DNA from: Paenibacillus_AQ nitricinens
GTDB taxonomy: Bacteria; Bacillota; Bacilli; Paenibacillales; Paenibacillaceae
Reading direction: 5' to 3'
Length of the DNA stretch: 64,000 nt
Assembly (NCBI RefSeq): GCF_052056485.1
Contig: NZ_CP183948.1
Coordinates: 6,572,001 to 6,636,000 of the forward strand
Below the pieces are notes generated by a model. The model saw only the letters and a list, made by a program, of their open reading frames with translations, was not told where the DNA came from and did not search any database. The translations under genes and the position numbers were made by a program. This document shows positions 26,231 to 33,740 of the stretch, one piece after another (the first letter of the stretch is position 1; every line of letters starts with the position of its first letter).

Positions 26231-27334
26231 ATGAACAAAACTATGAAATGGACGTCTGCTGTATTAGCAACTGGAGTATTACTTGGAGGTACTGGACTCA
26301 TCGGAGGGAATTCTGTTCAAGCTGCAACGACCACGAAAACGGTTAAACAAGCCGTTCAGCAGCCTTCTGTGGTACTTAAATATAAAGGCCAAGTCTTAAC
26401 GCAGCAAGGAAAAATCGTAGATGGAAATACCATGATCCCTTTAACCGTATTGCGTGATGCCTTCGGCCTAGCTATTCAATACAATTCAACCACAAAGACT
26501 TACAGTGTAGGTAGTGACTCGGCGAAGCTGAACATGGAGGTCTCTGACTATGGCGTCAGTACCGATTTAAACGGATATTACATTTATAGCATGACCGGAA
26601 ATCATGAAGTGAAGATGATCAATGACCGCTTATATGTTCCTTTCAAACTGTTAAATGATTATTTAGGTGTTCAAGGCGTATATAATCCAGCTCAGAAATC
26701 GCTTGAGCTTAGCAATAAGGTGATGAATGACATCAAGATCACCTCTGTTGCCTTAGACAAGAGCAATAAGAATGCTAATATTAAAATACAATATCCACAG
26801 ATCAGCGGTCTGACGGATGAAGTACAAAACACGATTAATGCCACCTTCAAAAAAGAGGTTGAACTATTCGCGTCAGAGGCTGAGAAAGAGGCTAGCCGTA
26901 GAGATGGTACAATAGAGAATAAATATGACTATTCTCAAAATTATGTTGTCACCTTTAACCGTGAAGGCGTACTTAGTATTGTAGTCGATCAATATGGTTA
27001 TAGTGGTGGTGCACACGGCGGTACCTTCCGTACGGGGCATACCTTCTCGCTGAAGGATGGTAAGAAAATAGAACTTAAAGACCTGCTAAAGGCAGAACCA
27101 AACTACAAACAAAAGCTAGATAAGATGTTGAAAGCAAGCACCAAGGAGGTAGCTTTTCCGGAGTCAACTGGTGGACTATCAGAGAAACCAACCTTCTTCG
27201 TCAGTGAAAGTGGCTTAGCTATCTTCTATCAACAATATGAAATCGCACCTTATGCAGCTGGAATTCCTACCTACACCTTTAATTTCAGTTCAATATTGCC
27301 TAAAGGCACCGATCCATTTGCTTCTTTCAAATAA
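26231..27334 (+). CDS. Secreted protein with copper-amine-oxidase-N-like and DUF4163/DUF3298 domains
   Basis: A 367-residue exported protein. Signal peptide about 1-32 (cut after VQA); residues about 45-160 form a copper-amine-oxidase N-terminal-like repeat domain (VLTQQGKIVDGNTMIPLTVLRDAFGL and NDRLYVPFKLLNDYLG), common in Paenibacillus wall proteins; residues about 170-367 match the DUF4163 plus DUF3298 layout seen in RsiV-like and deacetylase-associated proteins (GYSGGAHGGTFRTGHTFSLKDGKKI). A GGAGAGGAG site precedes the ATG. The gene once ended at a perfect terminator that is now split by an IS element, so read-through into the IS is expected. Function unknown; wall binding or lysozyme sensing is possible. 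Confidence 0.83.
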   Translation: MNKTMKWTSAVLATGVLLGGTGLIGGNSVQAATTTKTVKQAVQQPSVVLKYKGQVLTQQGKIVDGNTMIPLTVLRDAFGLAIQYNSTTKTYSVGSDSAKLNMEVSDYGVSTDLNGYYIYSMTGNHEVKMINDRLYVPFKLLNDYLGVQGVYNPAQKSLELSNKVMNDIKITSVALDKSNKNANIKIQYPQISGLTDEVQNTINATFKKEVELFASEAEKEASRRDGTIENKYDYSQNYVVTFNREGVLSIVVDQYGYSGGAHGGTFRTGHTFSLKDGKKIELKDLLKAEPNYKQKLDKMLKASTKEVAFPESTGGLSEKPTFFVSESGLAIFYQQYEIAPYAAGIPTYTFNFSSILPKGTDPFASFK

Positions 27335-27344
27335 ATACTAACGC

Positions 27345-27365
27345 AAAACAAAAAGCGCTTCAGCC
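27345..27365. terminator. Left half of a terminator split by an IS insertion
   Basis: The 21 bases are the exact reverse complement of 29102-29122. Before the insertion they formed a bidirectional terminator with a 3-4 nt loop for two convergent genes. Confidence 0.85.
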
Positions 27366-27459
27366 AATTGAAGTGCTCCCTGTCAAGTGGACAGTGTAAA
27401 AAACAAAAATAGTTAGTTTAGATACCTCAGCTCGTATTACTAGAGCTGAGGTATTTTCG

Positions 27460-28314
27460 TTATGCAGCTCGTCGGTATTCGTTAGGTGACAAGCCATCCA
27501 AACATTCTGTATAGCGGTAATTATTGTAGTAGTGAATATATTTGCTAACCTCCGTGAGGACTTCTTCATAGGTATCAAATTTTGTAAGATAATAGCTTTC
27601 TGCCTTGTAAGTACCCCAAAAACGCTCAATAGGTTGGTTATCCAAACATCGGCTCACACGAGACATGCTTTTCTTAAATCCGTATTTCACATGAAGTCGG
27701 TTATACTCATGTGACGTGTACTGGAAACCTCTGTCGCTTTGTAGAAGAGGAGATACGCCAGGATTCTTCGCGTAAGCCCTTTTCAACGTATCCATCACGA
27801 GTTTATTGTTGTTGGAATGGCTTAATACCCATGAAACAATGGAATTATCATATACATCAATAATGGCACTCAAATAGGCTTTGCGCCCATTCCCGTACTT
27901 CAGTTCTGTCACATCTGTACACCATTTTGAATTAGGGGAATTGGCATCAAAGTTACGGTTCATTACATTTTCAGCTACATGGATCTCCGTAGCTTTCACA
28001 TAACTTGCTCGTTTTCTGCGAATGACTGCTTTAAGCCCAAGAGCACACATAATTCGGTAATAACGCTTTTTGTTGTACTGCTTTTTGAGCTTTCGGTTTA
28101 ATTGCGTGCGCATTTGACGGTAGCCAAGAATCCCTTTTCGCTTGTCATATCGTAGCTTTACTTCTTTCGCTAACGCACGAGTTTCAAGTTCTATGCAAGA
28201 GGGTTTCCATTTTAACCACTTGTAATAGGCAGATCGAGCAACCCCAGCTAACGCACACAACTTCGTAATTGCGTGACCTTTTTCTTTGTTCAGTTCTTGA
28301 ATCGCTTGATACAA
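27460..28314 (-). CDS. IS150-type transposase OrfB, DDE catalytic part
   Basis: The catalytic portion of the transposase, normally made as an OrfA-OrfB fusion by -1 frameshifting. The 284 residues after the TTG at 28314 contain an HTH_21-type segment, then the DDE integrase core: first Asp in WCTDVTELKYGNGRKAYLSAIID, second Asp in LLQSDRGFQYTS and Glu in DNQPIERFWGTYKAE. The same frame is open upstream to the slippery site, so 18 more residues belong to the fusion protein. No frameshift or stop within the core, so the enzyme should be active. Confidence 0.93.
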   Translation of the reverse strand: MYQAIQELNKEKGHAITKLCALAGVARSAYYKWLKWKPSCIELETRALAKEVKLRYDKRKGILGYRQMRTQLNRKLKKQYNKKRYYRIMCALGLKAVIRRKRASYVKATEIHVAENVMNRNFDANSPNSKWCTDVTELKYGNGRKAYLSAIIDVYDNSIVSWVLSHSNNNKLVMDTLKRAYAKNPGVSPLLQSDRGFQYTSHEYNRLHVKYGFKKSMSRVSRCLDNQPIERFWGTYKAESYYLTKFDTYEEVLTEVSKYIHYYNNYRYTECLDGLSPNEYRRAA

Positions 28315-28334
28315 GTTTACTTGTCGAACGAGGG

Positions 28335-29024
28335 TTAGCGTGTATTTCGTCGCTTGATCTCTGCCAACTTTTTTGCGAAGTCATTCTCCATCTCTAGGTA
28401 TTCATTTCGCGCTTCTAGCTCTTTAATCCGTAGCTTAAGACGTTCATGCTCCTCTAGTTCTTCTACAGGCTTTTTACGACCTCGATTGTCCTGAAGAGCT
28501 TCCTCACGGCCAGCTTGATATTTCCGAACCCATGCGTAAACTTGCTGATAAGATACACCGTATTTTTCAATCGCTTTCTGATAATCCAATTCATTAGCGA
28601 TGGTATATTGTGCAATTTCAATACGTTCTTCGAAAGTTGTTTTACGTCCTTTGTTCATATGAGATAGTCCTTTTCCTTTATGTGTAGGTTTTAATTCTAT
28701 CTCATTAGTATACTTGGTAATCCATTTGATCAAAACACTTCTACTTGAAATATGATGCTTGTTTGTCGCCTCTTCAACGGAGAAACGACCAGACAACACT
28801 TCGTTAACAGCAGCCAGTTTGAATTCCTTTGAGTATGTTTTCCATGTTCTCGATTCCTTTAACCCGTCCAAACCATCTGCTTTATATTTCCTAATCCATT
28901 CTCTAACCGTGTGCGAACTAAGACCTCGCTGTTTTGCCTCATAGTTTGGATTCGACTTGTGCTCAAGGCACAGCCGTACGACATGTAATTTTACTTCTAA
29001 AGATGCTGGACTTCTTTTAGACAT
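28335..29024 (-). CDS. IS150-type transposase OrfA, DNA-binding part
   Basis: A 229-residue protein with two helix-turn-helix segments (about residues 10-50 and 55-110, the second with FSVEEATNKHHISSRSVLIKWI) and a third HTH-like segment around 130-165 (YGVSYQQVYAWVRKY), ending in a leucine-zipper-like coiled coil (EHERLKLRIKELEARNEYLEMENDFAKKL). It binds the inverted repeats and, alone, usually acts as inhibitor. An ATG with GGGAG at 9-nt spacing sets the start at 29024. Its ribosome site is inside a long hairpin at 29034-29089. Confidence 0.92.
   Translation of the reverse strand: MSKRSPASLEVKLHVVRLCLEHKSNPNYEAKQRGLSSHTVREWIRKYKADGLDGLKESRTWKTYSKEFKLAAVNEVLSGRFSVEEATNKHHISSRSVLIKWITKYTNEIELKPTHKGKGLSHMNKGRKTTFEERIEIAQYTIANELDYQKAIEKYGVSYQQVYAWVRKYQAGREEALQDNRGRKKPVEELEEHERLKLRIKELEARNEYLEMENDFAKKLAEIKRRNTR
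28368..28374 (-). other. Programmed -1 frameshift site A-AAA-AAG
   Basis: Read on the minus strand in the OrfA frame, codons GCA AAA AAG create the heptamer A AAA AAG. Slipping back one base at AAG continues exactly in the OrfB frame, which stays open to 28314. This matches the IS3-family fusion mechanism. Confidence 0.85.
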
Positions 29025-29033
29025 TAGAAAAAC

Positions 29034-29089
29034 TCCCGTCATTGTAGCAGTAGAAGTTTTTGTTTTTTCTACTGTCTACTATGACGGGA
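29034..29089 (-). promoter_or_regulatory. Hairpin over the transposase ribosome binding site
   Basis: TCCCGTCAT/ATGACGGGA plus GTAG/CTAC and CAGTAGAA/TTCTACTG give about 21 paired bases between the right IS end and the OrfA leader. The sequestered strand includes the CGGGAG ribosome site. The full stem can form only in transcripts starting outside the IS. Confidence 0.65.
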
Positions 29090-29101
29090 GCATATCAAAT
29101 C

Positions 29102-29122
29102 GGCTGAAGCGCTTTTTGTTTT
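29102..29122. terminator. Right half of the split terminator (downstream of hmp)
   Basis: Perfect complement of 27345-27365; lies 3 nt from the hmp stop codon. Alone it cannot form the original short-loop hairpin. Confidence 0.85.
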
Positions 29123-29125
29123 ATA

Positions 29126-30331
29126 TTATTCTTCTAAACTGCCGGCAGGGCCAAAAAATTCAAAATGAATTCTGTCATCAGGTACCCGCCATTCCTTGAG
29201 CGCCTTATATATGACCTTCATAAAAGGGGTCGGCCCACAGAAATAGAATTCAGAGTTCACATCTGCTATTTCTTGAAGCCAAGAAAGATCAATATAACCA
29301 GATCTATTGTACTGTTCTCCTTCGTTTGGAGATTCATAACATACATAGGACCGAAGAGAAGAATGAGATTGCGCTAAATCTGCCACCCTATCTTTCATAG
29401 CATGCAAACTTCCATTGCTGGCTGCATGAATATAGGTTACCTCGCGTTCTGGCTGTGCAGCAATTATTGTCTCCAGCATACTTACCATTGGGGTTAAGCC
29501 CACACCCCCACTGATTAGAACCACCGGAGTATCACTACGCTGATCCAGTACAAAATCGCCCGCTGGAGAACCCACTTCTAAAATAGAGCCCACTTGGACG
29601 AAATCATGCAGATAAGTAGATACGACGCCTGCGGGTCTGTCTAACCCTTCGCCTTCCCGTTTAACAGTGATACGGTAATACATCTGTCCCGGAGCACTGG
29701 ACAAACTGTAGTGGCGAATATGGGAATATTCTTCGCCCGTAGGCTGAACACGAACCGTGATGTACTGACCCGGGGCATAAGAGGAGATCTCCCCTCCATC
29801 CTCAGGAGACAGGTAAAAAGAAGTAATAAGCTCACCTTCTCTAACCTTCCGAGTGACGACAAAGTTTCTGAATCCACTCCAGCCCCCCGGAGCTTCCGCA
29901 GCTTCACGATACTTTTCTGCTTCCACACCAATGAAAGCATCTGCGATCACACCATAGGCCTTGGCCCATGCATCTATGATTTCCGGTGTTGCCGCATCGC
30001 CAAGCACTTGCCCAATCGCAGCTAACAAGGTCTCACCCACAATCGGATAATGCTCAGGCAATACACCTAGCGCGCGATGCTTCTCAGCAATCTGTTTCAC
30101 CACTGGTAAGATATTCTCTAGTTGATCAATATTCATAGCCGCTGCTAGAACTGCGTTAGCAAGCGCTGTCTGCTGTCTGCCTTGCCGCTGATTGGCATGA
30201 TTAAATATATTTAATAGCTCTGGATGGTTTTCAAATAACATGCCATAGAACGTCATAGTAATGGTTGTTCCATGAACCTGTAATACAGGAACTGTTGATT
30301 TTATAATAGCAATCGTTTGTTGATCTAACAT
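29126..30331 (-). CDS. hmp: Flavohemoglobin, nitric oxide dioxygenase
   Basis: Oxidises NO to nitrate using O2 and NAD(P)H. The 401-residue protein has a globin domain (1 to about 140) with proximal His85 in AEKHRALGV, then a ferredoxin-reductase-like FAD domain (about 150-255, with RHYSLSSAP for FAD) and an NAD domain (ISGGVGLTPMVSMLE and FYFCGPTPFM). A longer open frame begins 16 codons upstream, but GGAGAGAGGG and homology fix the start at 30331. Its terminator has been split by the IS, so hmp transcripts should run into the transposase gene, which lies in the same orientation. It probably protects from internally made NO (nos at 22.6 kb). Confidence 0.96.
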   Translation of the reverse strand: MLDQQTIAIIKSTVPVLQVHGTTITMTFYGMLFENHPELLNIFNHANQRQGRQQTALANAVLAAAMNIDQLENILPVVKQIAEKHRALGVLPEHYPIVGETLLAAIGQVLGDAATPEIIDAWAKAYGVIADAFIGVEAEKYREAAEAPGGWSGFRNFVVTRKVREGELITSFYLSPEDGGEISSYAPGQYITVRVQPTGEEYSHIRHYSLSSAPGQMYYRITVKREGEGLDRPAGVVSTYLHDFVQVGSILEVGSPAGDFVLDQRSDTPVVLISGGVGLTPMVSMLETIIAAQPEREVTYIHAASNGSLHAMKDRVADLAQSHSSLRSYVCYESPNEGEQYNRSGYIDLSWLQEIADVNSEFYFCGPTPFMKVIYKALKEWRVPDDRIHFEFFGPAGSLEE

Positions 30332-30454
30332 ATGAATACCCTCTCTCCTGCAATTAGATAATGCCTCTATAACAAGCATATAGAAGCTGCAAATGAGCGA
30401 GTGTGCGCTGAATCACTTTAAAATTTAATAAAATGTGAACAAACAGAAAACGCA

Positions 30455-30470
30455 ATGATATCTATCACAT
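30455..30470 (-). promoter_or_regulatory. Near-consensus FNR-type box upstream of hmp
   Basis: On the minus strand TGTGA-TAGATA-TCATT matches 8 of 10 positions of the FNR/CRP-type consensus TGTGA-N6-TCACA, about 125-140 nt before the start codon. Low oxygen or NO control would be sensible for hmp, but this is only a motif match. Confidence 0.35.
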
Positions 30471-30484
30471 TCGAATACCCAACC

Positions 30485-30507
30485 AAAAAAAAGCCGCCCA
30501 AGCAGCT
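30485..30507 (-). terminator. Terminator after the YitT gene
   Basis: On the minus strand AGCTGC-TTGG-GCGGCT followed by TTTTTTT. Confidence 0.8.
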
Positions 30508-30536
30508 CAGGTAGCTACCGGACAGCACTTTAGCTC

Positions 30537-31373
30537 TTATTTTGCCAGTTCCACAAAGCCTTCCCCGAACACATCTCTTACATCGTGAATGGCGATAAAA
30601 GCCTCTTTATCAATCGATCTTACGATTTTCTTAAGCATGGTCACTTCCTGTTTGCTAATGACAATGTAAAGCAGCTCTTTGGGTTCTTTAGTATAATATC
30701 CCCGGCCATAAATGACTGTGACCCCTCTATCCATGATCCGATTCACTTGTTCAGCAATTTTGTCCTGCTCCTTGGATACAATCGTAATGGCCTTCTTAGG
30801 ATTCACTCCCTCAATAATGAAGTCCATCACCTTAGTCGCTATATAGAGCATCACAATCGTAAACATCAGACTTTGAACACCAATGATGAAATACGAAGCA
30901 AATACCACAACTAAATCGACCAGAAGAAGAGCGTAGCTAACGTTCCAATCCAAAAATTTATGCAAGATTCTGGCGATAATGGTTGAACCTGCGGTCGTCC
31001 CACCCACGCGTATGATCATTCCGATACCCACACCAGACAAGATGCCTCCAAATATTGCATTGATGATCAACTCATCGCTGGCGATATGCCAATTCTTCGT
31101 AAGAATCAAGAATAACGAGTTAAAAAACACCGCAATAATCGTGTATACCGTCGTCGTTTTGTCCAAAAATTTATAACCCATAATCAATAATAAAGCATTA
31201 AGAATTAAGCTAACAATACCCGGTGACCATTGATACAAATAGTATGTAATCATAGTCAGTCCCGTTACCCCGCCTTCACCGAATTCGTTCGGAATCACAA
31301 ACAAGTTAACGGCCAAGGAGAACAGCAATGCTCCTACAATGATGGAAACAATATCCGAAATACGTTTTTTCAT
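30537..31373 (-). CDS. YitT-family membrane protein (DUF161 plus DUF2179)
   Basis: A 278-residue protein with about five N-terminal membrane segments (1 to about 180, including NLFVIPNEFGEGGVTGLTMI, a hallmark of the family) and a C-terminal cytoplasmic DUF2179 domain (about 190-278) that ends VRDVFGEGF. Members occur as many paralogues in Bacilli. They are proposed transporters of uncertain substrate. AAGGGG precedes the ATG. Monocistronic with its own terminator. Confidence 0.9.
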   Translation of the reverse strand: MKKRISDIVSIIVGALLFSLAVNLFVIPNEFGEGGVTGLTMITYYLYQWSPGIVSLILNALLLIMGYKFLDKTTTVYTIIAVFFNSLFLILTKNWHIASDELIINAIFGGILSGVGIGMIIRVGGTTAGSTIIARILHKFLDWNVSYALLLVDLVVVFASYFIIGVQSLMFTIVMLYIATKVMDFIIEGVNPKKAITIVSKEQDKIAEQVNRIMDRGVTVIYGRGYYTKEPKELLYIVISKQEVTMLKKIVRSIDKEAFIAIHDVRDVFGEGFVELAK

Positions 31374-31418
31374 ACCATGCCCCTTCTATTTCCTGTCTAT
31401 ATCTACCATCCACAAATA

Positions 31419-31940
31419 CTAACACCGCTTCGATATAGTTGTAAACAATCCAGAAGAAACCAGCATTCTATACATGGCGTAACCGACTACCCCACCGCAA
31501 GTATTTAAGATCAGATCATCTACGTCAAAGGTGCCGATATACAATACTAATTGTGTAACTTCAAAGCTCAGACTCAGCGCAAAAGAGAGCATGAAGACCT
31601 TTTGGAATAACCTTTCTTTTTGCGATAACAGCATAGGTACAATGACTCCAAAAGGAATAAACGCCAGAAGATTGCCCACTAAATTAAGTGATGAAAAAGG
31701 ATCTGAAAGTGACAGATGTTCTATCCCCCGCGAGATCTCTTTAAAAGGTATATAGTTGCCCTGTCGATTAAAAATTCTGTCGGGATGCTCAAGCATACGC
31801 CCAGCCTGTTCCCAAAGTGATGGCAAGCTAAAAGGTGCGCCTTTAAATACAATAATTCGGATCAAGAAATACATATAGACAATAAATACGGCTGCCAGCA
31901 ATAATTTCATAGTAGACTCGCTCTTAGGCTTCGTACTCAT
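31419..31940 (-). CDS. VanZ-like membrane protein
   Basis: A 173-residue membrane protein with four hydrophobic segments and the VanZ family pattern NLVGNLLAFIPFGVIVP near residue 85 and TFDVDDLILNTCGGVVGYAMYR near 140. VanZ of enterococci gives low-level teicoplanin resistance by an unknown route; many chromosomal relatives have no known role. The ATG at 31940 overlaps the TGA of the preceding VanY gene (sequence TGATG), so translation is coupled; a TTG one codon earlier is also possible. No separate ribosome site is seen. Confidence 0.87.
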   Translation of the reverse strand: MSTKPKSESTMKLLLAAVFIVYMYFLIRIIVFKGAPFSLPSLWEQAGRMLEHPDRIFNRQGNYIPFKEISRGIEHLSLSDPFSSLNLVGNLLAFIPFGVIVPMLLSQKERLFQKVFMLSFALSLSFEVTQLVLYIGTFDVDDLILNTCGGVVGYAMYRMLVSSGLFTTISKRC

Positions 31941-32794
31941 CAAAATGTAGTGACAATTACGCCGTCCATATTATCGCCCGACGTTTTATATTGCCCTTCC
32001 TTTGGAATCTTAATACTTGTATATCCTGATACTGGATAATAGTTCACCGTATATGTTTTGCCGTCTACAACCGTTGAAATTTCTCTATTCTCCTTCAAAA
32101 GATCTAAATATTGTTCCAGCACAATTCCCTTCTCATAAATGATCGTACTATGCGGTAAGCCGACATAACGGAAGTGCCAAGGTTCATATTTTATCCCCGT
32201 AATCTCCGTTTTGTCTTTCGGATAGCGTAGAATAAAGCCGTATTTCCACGCATTCTTTTCCAACCATTTGCCTTCAGGTGCTTTGCTCATTTCCGATTGG
32301 GACGATCCGATGTCCAGCGATAATCCTAGATTATGTTCGCTATATTGTGCTGGCAGAGCATAGTCTGAACCTTTTTCCTTATACAATTCCTCTTGCTCCT
32401 CAAAGTCTCTGTACCCGCTGCTAATTAAAAAATGATTCACGCCATCCTTCTCAGCAGCCTTAATCATCTTAATAAATTTATGGGTTACACTTTCAGACAA
32501 CCGAATCGAGGTATCTAGTAATCCGTAGCCCTGAACCAGTTCCTTCTGATCAGATAAGGTTACAATATCGGACTTCACACTGTCCTCATGTACCGGATAT
32601 TGTTTGTTCACCAGCAATAAATCTCCTTGATATACCTGATCTTGCGTAACTACCTTTAAACTATCGCTATTTCTAATCGATCCTTTTTGAATCTTATCAT
32701 TCTTATCAGCTAAATTACCCGTATCCGGTAAATAACGAGCTGCAGCGTAACCAAGAAATAACACAACAATCACCAAAAATCCCCACTTTTTCAT
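31940..32794 (-). CDS. vanY: VanY-type D-alanyl-D-alanine carboxypeptidase (M15B)
   Basis: A 284-residue membrane-anchored wall enzyme predicted to remove the terminal D-Ala from peptidoglycan stem peptides. It has one N-terminal membrane anchor (about 4-20) and a zinc site made of SEHNLGLSLD (His154, Asp161) and EPWH (Glu204, His207), the complete M15B set. The first position after the zinc motif is GLSLD rather than GLAVD, within normal variation. The C-terminal 60 residues (after 225) extend past the peptidase core. It overlaps a VanZ gene and follows a VanR-like regulator gene by 124 nt. Confidence 0.9.
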   Translation of the reverse strand: MKKWGFLVIVVLFLGYAAARYLPDTGNLADKNDKIQKGSIRNSDSLKVVTQDQVYQGDLLLVNKQYPVHEDSVKSDIVTLSDQKELVQGYGLLDTSIRLSESVTHKFIKMIKAAEKDGVNHFLISSGYRDFEEQEELYKEKGSDYALPAQYSEHNLGLSLDIGSSQSEMSKAPEGKWLEKNAWKYGFILRYPKDKTEITGIKYEPWHFRYVGLPHSTIIYEKGIVLEQYLDLLKENREISTVVDGKTYTVNYYPVSGYTSIKIPKEGQYKTSGDNMDGVIVTTF

Positions 32795-32918
32795 CCGTAA
32801 TGTCCTCCCATTTCCTTAAGGCGTTTATGCTTGATAGGAATAGAATAACGAAGACACTTTAAAGAAAAAGCAGGACAATTATAAAGTTTTTCTTAAAATG
32901 TATAAAAGCTCAGTAGTC

Positions 32919-33614
32919 TTACCCAGTAAAAGTATATCCTACGCCCCAGATCGTCTTAATAAATTTGTTCTTATTGATGTCTTCACCGAGCTTTTTGCGT
33001 AAGGTACGGATATGCACCATGACCGTGTTGCCACTTTCATAATAAGCTTCTCCCCATACCTGCTGGAAAATACTCTCCGCACTAAACACCTGCTTAGGAT
33101 GGCTTGCCAATAAATGCAGAATATCAAACTCTTTCGGAGTTAGGTCTATTATCTCGCCGTAAAGAGTGACGGTATGCTCATCTGGTGAAATCGTCAGCCC
33201 ACCTACTTCAAGGACCGACTTAAGAATGGCTGCGGGCTGACTGAATTGTATAGAGCGCCGTAGTTGAGAATTAACGCGGGCTACTAGCTCCATGGGATTG
33301 AACGGTTTGGTCATATAATCATCTGCGCCCATGACAAGTCCCGTGATCTTATCCAGATCAGAAGTCTTTGCACTTAAAAAGATAATCGGCAGATGATGCT
33401 GCTCCCGGATGTGACGGGTTACCTCATAGCCATCCAGCCCTGGCATCATAATATCGAGAATCGCCAAATCTATCGTTTGGGACTCAATAGCTTGCACCGC
33501 TGCCCGCCCATCGGATACTTTAATGATATAATACCCTTCTTTTTGCAAATGCAAAGCCACAAGATCCGCAATCTCCGCCTCATCATCCGCAATTAAAATC
33601 GTAATGCGCTTCAT
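32919..33614 (-). CDS. OmpR/PhoB-family response regulator, VanR-like, without adjacent kinase
   Basis: A 231-residue two-domain regulator: receiver 1 to about 120 with acidic pair DD near 10, phospho-acceptor Asp in LAILDIMMPGLDG (about 54) and Lys in MTKPFNP (about 104), then a winged-helix DNA-binding domain (about 135-230, ending GVGYTFTG). Sequence flavour is like VanR or other Bacilli wall-stress regulators. No histidine kinase gene is adjacent on either side, which is unusual. It most likely controls the downstream vanY-vanZ pair; a GGGGTGAAAG site precedes the ATG. Confidence 0.88.
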   Translation of the reverse strand: MKRITILIADDEAEIADLVALHLQKEGYYIIKVSDGRAAVQAIESQTIDLAILDIMMPGLDGYEVTRHIREQHHLPIIFLSAKTSDLDKITGLVMGADDYMTKPFNPMELVARVNSQLRRSIQFSQPAAILKSVLEVGGLTISPDEHTVTLYGEIIDLTPKEFDILHLLASHPKQVFSAESIFQQVWGEAYYESGNTVMVHIRTLRKKLGEDINKNKFIKTIWGVGYTFTG

Positions 33615-33672
33615 CTATCTTTCACCCCTGTAGGTTTGTGCTATATGATCTACATCCATTATACCCCAAATT

Positions 33673-33702
33673 TAAAAACCACTCCTAGGATAGAGTGGTT
33701 TC
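33673..33702 (-). terminator. Terminator after the ECF sigma gene
   Basis: On the minus strand AAACCACTC pairs with GAGTGGTTT and TTTAAATT follows. Confidence 0.75.
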
Positions 33703-33740
33703 AATGAAATCTATGAGGAATAAATAGAACTGTTGTAATA

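Larger units (their letters stand above)
27369..29097 (-). mobile_element. IS3-family insertion sequence, IS150-like, about 1729 bp
   Basis: Two overlapping transposase frames joined by an A6G slippery site, terminal inverted repeats beginning TGAAGTGCTCCCTGTCA on the left and TGATATGCTCCCGTCAT on the right (read inward), and a 3-bp direct repeat AAT immediately outside each end (27366-27368 and 29098-29100). Ends in TG...CA and a 3-bp duplication suit the IS150 group. Both frames are open, so the element looks intact. It sits in the loop of a former terminator. The transposase reads leftward, in the same direction as hmp upstream of it. Confidence 0.92.

Noticed and set aside
28335..29024. 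OrfA and OrfB as two unrelated or broken genes
   Set aside because: The A6G site and continuing OrfB frame match programmed -1 frameshifting, so this is one functional transposase.
27374..29092. Alternative IS ends at TGCTCCC and GGGAGCA
   Set aside because: These give no target duplication; moving the ends outwards by 5 bp gives an AAT direct repeat and restores a perfect terminator.
29160..29520. hmp truncated by the IS
   Set aside because: The coding frame ends normally with its stop at 29126, before the terminator half; only the terminator is split.
31419..33614. Complete vancomycin resistance cluster
   Set aside because: Only R, Y and Z homologues are present; kinase and the D-Ala-D-Lac genes are missing, so resistance by the vanHAX route is not supported.
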